Shown here: in pieces, positions 57,678 through 64,000 of the stretch
Position numbering within the stretch: position 1 is the stretch's first letter
Layout of the letters: every line of letters begins with the position of its first letter
Assembly (NCBI GenBank): GCA_009193035.1
Contig: SWDT01000135.1
Span: forward strand, 62,001-126,000
DNA: 64,000 nt
Direction: 5' to 3'
Source: Halicephalobus mephisto
Lineage: Eukaryota > Nematoda > Chromadorea > Rhabditida > Panagrolaimidae
The notes under the pieces: generated by a model
The model's input: the letters and a program-made list of their open reading frames with translations, nothing else
Told to the model about the DNA's origin: nothing
Databases searched by the model: none
Program-made: the position numbers and the translations under genes

Positions 57678-60600
57678 TTAACTGGTATTTTCGATTGTTT
57701 TTAAGATGTCATTACAGCGATTGACTCCTCTTCTCCAAGCAACAATGTCCTCAATGACGTGTTCATCTAAACCGTTTCTAATTTCGTTCACCATATCGAA
57801 CCAATCAGGCATAGAATTGCAATCAGGAATATTCAAACATTGTCGAAATATTTTTTTCCATGTATTAGAGAGAACATATCGACTAAAAAACTTTTAACTT
57901 TAAAAAAATTTAAATTTAAACAAACCTTTTGATGACTTCTTTAATGACGTATAATTTTTGAGCTTCATTGTAGAGAGTTTTCATATAAATTCCAAACATC
58001 AAAACATGAATTGTTCCAATAAAACCATAAAAATCAGTTTGATATGTCCATGGTCTTCCTTCAATCATTTCAGAACAATCAAAACCATCCGTACCTGCTC
58101 GTCCTGTGAATGTTTGATTTTTGAAATAACTCATATCAATTCCACGTCCCCAATCAATCAACTTAATAAATGGCTTACTGTATTGTTCTTTTGGTTCTTG
58201 TTCTTTCATGTAATCCACAATAACAAAATTATCTGGTTTAATATCTGAATGAATTATTTTAGCTTTGTGGATATATCCAATAACTTCTGCAATTTGACTT
58301 CCTATAAAACCAACTAATAATGGATCAAGTAATGATTTTTCTTTTCCATATGTATTTGATAATTCTAAAAGGGTTTTTTTCGGATGATAATCGTAAATAA
58401 TAGCAGAAGCATTGCTGAAAATATAAGCATCAATCACGTTCATCACAAATGGGTTCATCCGGATATCTATTCTTTCAACCACAGATTTGCAAATATATAC
58501 TTCCCAAGGACATGGTGGCATTTCTAGTTTAATTGCATAATTCTTTTTTTCATCATTTTCACATTTGTATACCCTTGCAAATCCACCTTGACCGATAAGT
58601 TTGATAATTTTGTAATTTTCGCCTCCGAGAGATATAGTCGCATTTGGTCTCATAATAGGACATTTCGTCGTTAAAAATTCATGTTGTTCAACCATTGGAG
58701 GAGCATGTTTCAGTACTTGTAGACGTTCTTTTTCACCCCAGGGATTAACTCCTGAAGTAATTTGAGCATCAGGACAAACAGAAAAATCTCTCGTTGTTTC
58801 TAAATCGTCTTCTGATTGACCAATTGTCATTCTACGTAAAACATCTGAAATCGGAGTCGGATCTTTCTGAATCTGCTGAACAACAGGACTTTCTTGAGCA
58901 GCAATCGGAGCAAACGTAAACGGAGCGTCATTTTTCGGTTCCACAGCAATAGGAAACGTTTCTAAAAATTATTATTAAAAAAATACAAAAAATATTATGA
59001 AATCATCTCGACACGAATTCCATACTTTTGAAAATAGCCTAAAATTCCAATTTTGGACAATTATCGTAAAAATTAATTTTTTTTACAAAATTATTTCAAA
59101 TTAAATTTTTAAAAATTGTTTCAAATTCGAGTAACCTAAAATTTCAGTTTTGAATAATAATCACTTTGTAGTCAGCATTTCGAAATTATATTTTTCATAA
59201 ATCTAGAACTTTCTAAATTATGGTTGCATGAAACACAAAACCTTCAATTAATTTTCAAGTCAGTAATTATATATGGAAATTATTGACTTGTATCCGAAAA
59301 ACCATAAAATCCATATACTATATCATAAACTGGTTACTGTAGTCATTTAATAAATTTAATATTACTAAATAATCAACTTACTGGTCGGGGAAACTTCGAA
59401 CATCGGCTTCGAAGGCGTTTTTGTACTTGGAGTTGAGGCCATTCTTGCGTCCGATTTTCCCATTCCAGCAACAGTTTTTTCGTCGAAGAACTTCTTTGCT
59501 CCAAAATGAGGAGATTCAAATCCCTCGTTAGAATTATCATGAATAGGTGTGGGATTGACCGTATTCGAGCAATTTAAAACATCTTCACGTGTTCGTTTAG
59601 CCATAGGAGAATCAGAAATAGAATCTTGTTCCTTAACATACGGTCGTTGAATTCCACGAGATTCGGATTTTTCTGTATGATCAGCAAAAATTGAAAAATC
59701 TTTGTTTTCTTGGACCGGAATCACGGAAGCGACCTGTTTCACCGGTGACGAACGAGTTTCTTGAGACAAAGGAAGGGTCTGGCCAAAAATATCCACTTCA
59801 TTCTTGAATAAATGAGTTGTAAAGGAATAATTCGCCGGATGAGCCTTCTGTACGACTGGTCGGGGTTCTGGTGGCGGAGAAACGACTACTGGTGGAGGAG
59901 TAGCTACAGCAATGGAGTTTCCTGAAGACGCACGTTCACCACTGGAGTTAGCAGTACCTCGACTTTCGTAACTTTCTTCATTAACAACGGCCAATGGTTG
60001 ACGAGGGGCCAAACGATGAACATTAGGTTTCTCTTGGATAGGTACAGTAACTTGAGGTTTTTCATCCACGATTGGTTTTTCTTTCAAAAAAGCAATGGTA
60101 TTTTCGGCTTGATCATCTTCTGCAAACTTAGAAAAGAAATTTCGGACTTGTTCTTTGTTCGAACAGTATTTCATGGCCAGTTTTTCAATTTTTGAAATCT
60201 TGGAGAAGTTTCTGGAACGATCGATGTGCATTGTCCACATTTCGTAGAACTCAAAAAGCTCAAGGAAGTACCCCAAGTCGGCGATTTTCTCCATAACTCC
60301 TTGGTATCCCAATTCAGAGCTGTACCGACCCTAAAAATGAAATAATAAAAATTAAATCCGACTTGATGTTTTCTTATTTCATAAAATTTAATTTTTGTTT
60401 TTATATAGGTTTTTCGGTAGTAAAAACAACAGTACTGATGTTCATAAAACAATCGACATCGAAGTTGGATTTTTGAACAAAAACTGAGCAGATTGGCAGA
60501 ATTTCGAAAGCAAACTCGGAATTTTACTTTGATTTTGAAACTTAACTATGAAAATATAGGAATGTCAACCTATTTGCCTCAATACTGCAAGAAAATCTTT

Positions 60601-61093
60601 AATTTCGGAACCTTCAAATCCAAATGTAAAAATTCCGATTGATTCGCCTAAGTTGCGAGCAGGTTGCAGAATTCGATTTGGATGCCGATCTTAGTACTAG
60701 ATTGGCTTAGACCAATTCAGCAATAAAAAATCAATTTAAAAAAAGACATTAAAACCAATGCGAATTGGAGGGAGAAGAAATGTCGAGAAAAAATCATCGG
60801 ATAGTCGGATTTTTATATAAACACTTACTAAAAAGTCGTAGATTTGGAGCGCGCGGACGTCGGATTGGAAAAGCGGACGACTTCCGAACTTAGAAACGAT
60901 AGCTCCGGCCAGAGACTTGCACATCTTGGACTTCTCAGGGGCCGGAATGTTGGTTTCTATGTATTTAAGGCTATTCAGCAGATAGTCCAATCTGCTGGAA
61001 TCGTTCGGATCTGCCAAAGCAACTCTAGAAAAATAAAAATAAATACTAAAAATCACAGAATAAAACTTACTCGATGATCGACAACTTTGCCAT
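57678..61093 (-). CDS. bub-1: Spindle checkpoint kinase BUB1
   Basis: BUB1 sits at kinetochores, phosphorylates H2A, and supports the spindle checkpoint and chromosome congression. Exons are 61093-61071, 61024-60829, 60330-59382, 58961-57926 and 57882-57678, for 802 residues. The N-terminal TPR domain (about 1-150) includes DYLLNSLKYIETNIP and LGYFLELFEFYEMW. A Ser/Pro-rich linker follows. The C-terminal kinase (about 505-800) has LIGQGGFARVYKCE, AIKLEMPPCPWEVYI, the catalytic loop IHSDIKPDNFVI and LIDWGRGIDM, where Trp replaces the Phe of DFG. The first coding exon is 23 nt. It diverges from the collagen gene and converges with the E2 gene. Confidence 0.94.
58962..59381. repeat. bub-1 intron 3 with inverted relic of dispersed repeat
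   Basis: Read on the minus strand, 59090-59230 contains AAAACTGAAATTTTAGGTTA and ACTACAAAGTGAT in the order found in the crml-1 intron repeat. The rest is ordinary intron. Confidence 0.5.
60331..60828 (-). other. bub-1 intron 2
   Basis: This 498-nt intron has ordinary composition at 60440-60720, with repeated CAGATTGGCAGAATT/GCAGAATTCGATTTGGATG words, and no coding signal. Confidence 0.5.
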
Positions 61094-61780
61094 AACGATC
61101 TTCTTCAAAAAATAACAGCGACAGAAGCAGAAGCAAATGAAATCAACGAAGGTGAAAACGCTAAGCAAAAAAATGCAAAAAGCGCTTTTCGCGCCTTCGA
61201 AAATTTTCCAACCGAGAACCGCTAAATCGGAATGACTGACATTAACGGAGGAAAAAAGGCAAATAATAATTTTTATTTGGTTGAATTTCTACCGGTTTTG
61301 TTTAATTTTAAAAAAATTACCACAATATCCATAATTTTAAATTAAAACTTTTTGTCAGTTTTCTGCTATTTTAAAAAATTTTTACCATTTTTTTTAAAAT
61401 ATTTTTTGCCATTCTTTCTTTTTTGAAAGTTTTTTTGCCATTTTTTCCTTTTTAAATATTTTTTTGCCATTCTTTCTTTTTTAAATATTTTTTTTTGCCA
61501 TTTTAGAAAATTTTTTGAAAAAAATAAATTTATTTTGGAATTTAGATACTACACAGTTGAAATTATCTTAATTTTTTAAAAATTTTCCCGAATAGGAATT
61601 TTCTTTTTTGTTTCCAAAATTACAATTTCCCAAAAATCAGGATGACCTAAATCCTTCTTTTTTCGATGCCCTGAGGGGGGTTTTGATTTTTTTCTGCATC
61701 CTCCTCTTCCCGCGGGAATGACCCGGTTTCTAATTAAACATCAAAAACGCCTATTCCCCAAGACTGAGGCGGATCTAATC
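61094..61780. promoter_or_regulatory. Divergent spacer of bub-1 and collagen
   Basis: Bases 61095-61260 are the bub-1 promoter side. From 61360 to 61510 the word TTTTTGCCATTTTTTC/TTCTTTCTTTT recurs six times. Bases 61640-61780 are GC-richer and belong to the collagen promoter. Confidence 0.45.
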
Positions 61781-61786
61781 TCCTTG

Positions 61787-61794
61787 TATAAAAG
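61787..61794 (+). promoter_or_regulatory. TATA box of the collagen gene
   Basis: TATAAAAG lies in an otherwise GC-richer block about 320 bp before the start codon. Nematode collagen genes commonly have TATA boxes. Distance to the ATG implies an outron or 5' intron ending at the TTTCAG acceptor at 62112. Confidence 0.65.
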
Positions 61795-61887
61795 CCGAGA
61801 TCTCCAGATGGTTTTATTCAGTTTCGAGAATCTCATTTTGGATAGTTTTAAATGATTTCGGAAAATTCGGGGTAGTTTTGGGGGGTT

Positions 61888-62060
61888 TGGATGTATATCA
61901 ATGGATTTCTATCGATATCGATATATCAGTGAATTTTGATATATATCGATGGATTTCTATGGATATCGATATATCAGTGAATATCGTTGGATAGAAATGG
62001 ATATTGATATATCCGGAAATCTGGATACATCGATGGATATTAACAGATATCGAGAAATTT
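61888..62060. repeat. ATCGATATATC tandem repeat in the collagen leader
   Basis: Units of about 45-50 bp carry TGGATTTCTATCGATATCGA, ATATATCAGTGAATTTTGAT and variants. They lie in the outron/5' intron between the TATA box and the acceptor at 62112. Confidence 0.8.
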
Positions 62061-62112
62061 GTGTATATCGTTGGACTTTGGTAATCTATGTTTTTTAACT
62101 TCGAAATTTCAG

Positions 62113-63416
62113 ATGGACACGTCGAGCGTGCATTCCGCACCGCTCAAGGAGACCGATGAGCACCGCCAAATGAGACGAATCGCTTTCGTGGCGATCGTGG
62201 TCTCTACAGTTGCGGTCATCGCTTCTGTTGTGACTCTCCCTATGCTCTATAGCTACGTCCAGTCCTTCCAGAGCCACTTGATGGTCGAGACTGACTACTG
62301 TAAGGCCAAATCCAGAGACATGTGGCTCGAAATGACTGCTCTCCAAATCGGAAAGGGACATGCCAACAGAGTCAAACGTGGATGGCTCTTTGGACAGTGG
62401 GTTCCTGAAGGTGGACATGACGGTGGAAAAGCTCCTTCTGGAGGCAACAGTGCTGGAGGATATGGAGCTCCTCCTCCACCACCACCTAGCGGATACGGTC
62501 CCGTTGTTAACGCCGAACCTGCTTGTATTTCTTGTACTTGCCAGATCGGTGCTCCTGGACCTGCTGGACCTGACGGACCCGACGGACCCGATGGGAAAGA
62601 CGGAGAAGACGGTCTTGATGGAGACAACGGAAAGGATGCTCAACTCCTCCCCGCCGAACCAACGGAAGTGTGTATCATCTGTCCTCCTGGACCTCCTGGA
62701 GCCGTCGGCGCCATGGGACCTCGTGGACCTCCTGGACCCAAGGGATCTCCTGGAGAACCTCCTCGCGATGGAGTCCCCGGCGAGCCCGGAATGGAAGGAC
62801 AACCTGGACCTCAAGGTCGTCCCGGAAGAGAAGGACCTCGCGGAGCCCCTGGACAACCCGGTCGTCTCATCAGCGTTCCTGGACCTGCTGGACCTCCCGG
62901 ACCCCCCGGACCAAAGGGACCCAAAGGAGACCCCGGACCACCTGGACAAGATGGACAATCCTACGACGGACCTCCAGGATTGCCCGGAGACCCAGGAAAG
63001 CCTGGATTGGAAGGAAGACAAGGACCTCCTGGCCCCTCCGGACCTCCCGGAGACGCTGGTAAGTACTTCCACACGAAAATTCAGTCTTTAAGAAACCTTC
63101 CAAGTTGATCTTAAGATCGCTTTTTCCGTAAAAAAGTGGAAATCAGATTTTGTATTTCTAAATTTTCATAGAAGTTTTCGAAATTCAGAAGCAGCTTTCG
63201 GGGAAGATTCTAGAATCTCATAGAAGTTCCCAGAAACCTAGAATTCCTCAGAAGTCTTCCAGAAGACTCTGAAACGGGATTCTGAAGACTTCTAAGAACT
63301 TCATCGATAAAATTTCAAAAAATCATCCATGTTCAATTTTTAATGTAATTTTTTTTTCAGGCAAGAAGGGCGGTTGCGACCACTGTCCCGAACCCCGTAC
63401 CCCTCCAGGATACTAA
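62113..63416 (+). CDS. Cuticle collagen
   Basis: This is a nematode cuticle structural protein, secreted by the epidermis and trimerised. Exons are 62113-63058 and 63361-63416, for 333 residues. A hydrophobic segment at residues 23-48 acts as signal anchor, and the subtilisin-like cleavage site RVKR is at 86-89. A Gly/Pro-rich linker and a CISCTC cluster precede the first Gly-X-Y block. A CIIC cluster sits between the triple-helix blocks, which are broken at short interruptions ([18 protein letters not shown]), and the end has CDHC and PPGY. Codons favour GGA for Gly and CCT/CCC for Pro, so its GC content far exceeds its neighbours, as expected for high expression. No specific col or dpy identity is claimed. 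Confidence 0.95.
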
Positions 63417-64000
63417 GTTTCATCTTTCTCCTGAACTCCATCTGTGTGTTCTGCTCCTCGTCGTTCGTCCATCGCCAAACTAGGGTCAAACATCTCAATT
63501 TTTGTAAATAGTAGTTTAGTTGTTGAATTTTCTAAGCGCTATAAGCGTATCAAGGACAATCAACATCATCATCATCGTCGTCGTCAACATCCACCACCAT
63601 CGCGTCCTTTTTCTGCTTGGCTGCGCTTTTATTTATTTATTTATGGAAGCTTAAAAATTACGCGGATCCAAGTTGTTGAAAAATAAATGGTTCGTTGTAA
63701 ATTCTTCGAAAATTACAGAATTCGAAAATAAAAAAATCCTAAAATCCTAAAATTAAAAAATAAAATAATCGGATTTAGGATTTTTGAAAAAACCCTCAGG
63801 GAAAGTGGATTTAGAAGATCCCGAGATCCGAAACACGTTGTGGAATGTTTTGCAGCTTTCGGAGCGGGGATTCAGAATCTGATATTTAATTTTGGTATAA
63901 GTTGTTTGAAAAAGGAAATAATTGGAGAAAATGTGGAATTTCATATATCACACGTTGGGAAAACGCCAACGAACCTCGCTCCGAGATTTCAAATTATTCA
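63417..64000 (+). other. Collagen 3' region and right edge
   Basis: A poly(A) signal AATAAA is at 63682-63687, after a CATCATCATCATCGTCGTCG microsatellite at 63561-63600. From 63700 to the edge there is ordinary DNA with TTTCATATATCAC near 63940 and no supported gene. Confidence 0.5.

Noticed and set aside
62095..63072. 325-codon open frame antisense to the collagen gene, plus several other long frames there
   Set aside because: Gly-X-Y repeats with GGA/CCT codons lack stops in other frames. The sense frame has clear collagen structure, so these are shadows.
1..64000. CRISPR arrays, bacterial promoters, Shine-Dalgarno sites, phage or plasmid modules
   Set aside because: The window is plainly eukaryotic nuclear DNA with spliceosomal introns; no such structures were seen.

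Overview
The window is nuclear DNA of a free-living-type nematode. This follows from the gene set: a cuticle collagen with an RxKR processing site, a Kunitz protein with lustrin-type cysteine motifs, and a ferrochelatase-like protein that lacks the catalytic histidine. It also follows from the very AT-rich introns and spacers, many introns of only 40-53 nt with TTTTCAG acceptors, and tightly packed same-strand gene groups that look like trans-spliced operons. From memory, akirin, CARMIL, NRBP, eIF2-beta, nuo-2, rab-5, nmat and bub-1 all lie on C. elegans chromosome I, so the window probably comes from the equivalent chromosome. The species cannot be named from the sequence.

Layout. 1-8.7 kb: a possible minus-strand membrane-protein gene running off the left edge, an intron-containing tRNA-Ser(AGA), a minisatellite of hairpin units, and several kb of low-complexity DNA with GC-richer islands. 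8.7-10.8 kb (+): akirin and the diphthamide ligase DPH6. 12.5-25.1 kb (-): a large secreted Kunitz/lustrin protein, the NRBP pseudokinase, and the ferrochelatase-like gene. 27.2-31.8 kb (+): the actin-capping regulator CARMIL. 33.4-34.7 kb (+): two small unrecognised genes in tight tandem. 36.8-40.4 kb (+): a three-gene cluster of eIF2-beta, a glomulin-like protein and NDUFS3/nuo-2. 41.4-46.5 kb (+): a secreted EGF/YWTD-propeller/LDLa protein. 48-51.3 kb (+): a kringle protein followed by a gene made of kringle-derived modules. 51.7-55.2 kb (-): a PHACTR homologue downstream of NMNAT. 55.7-57.5 kb (+): rab-5 and an E2 enzyme. 57.7-61.1 kb (-): BUB1. 62.1-63.4 kb (+): a cuticle collagen.

Most genes are unrelated housekeeping genes. 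Several groups are probably co-transcribed: eIF2-beta/glomulin-like/nuo-2, NMNAT/PHACTR, and the two orphan genes. rab-5 and NMNAT share a bidirectional promoter region of about 450 bp, as bub-1 and the collagen share about 1 kb. Exon chains were built by hand from splice signals and reading phase. All major gene models close in frame with no internal stop.

The main novelties are the kringle-derived tandem at 48-51 kb, the two orphan genes at 33.4-34.7 kb, a GC-AG intron whose non-GT donor is forced by the reading frame, and three foldback/MITE-type elements. There is also a dispersed intronic repeat family and a gene (fclc-1) whose first splice donor has been tandemly copied into its own intron.
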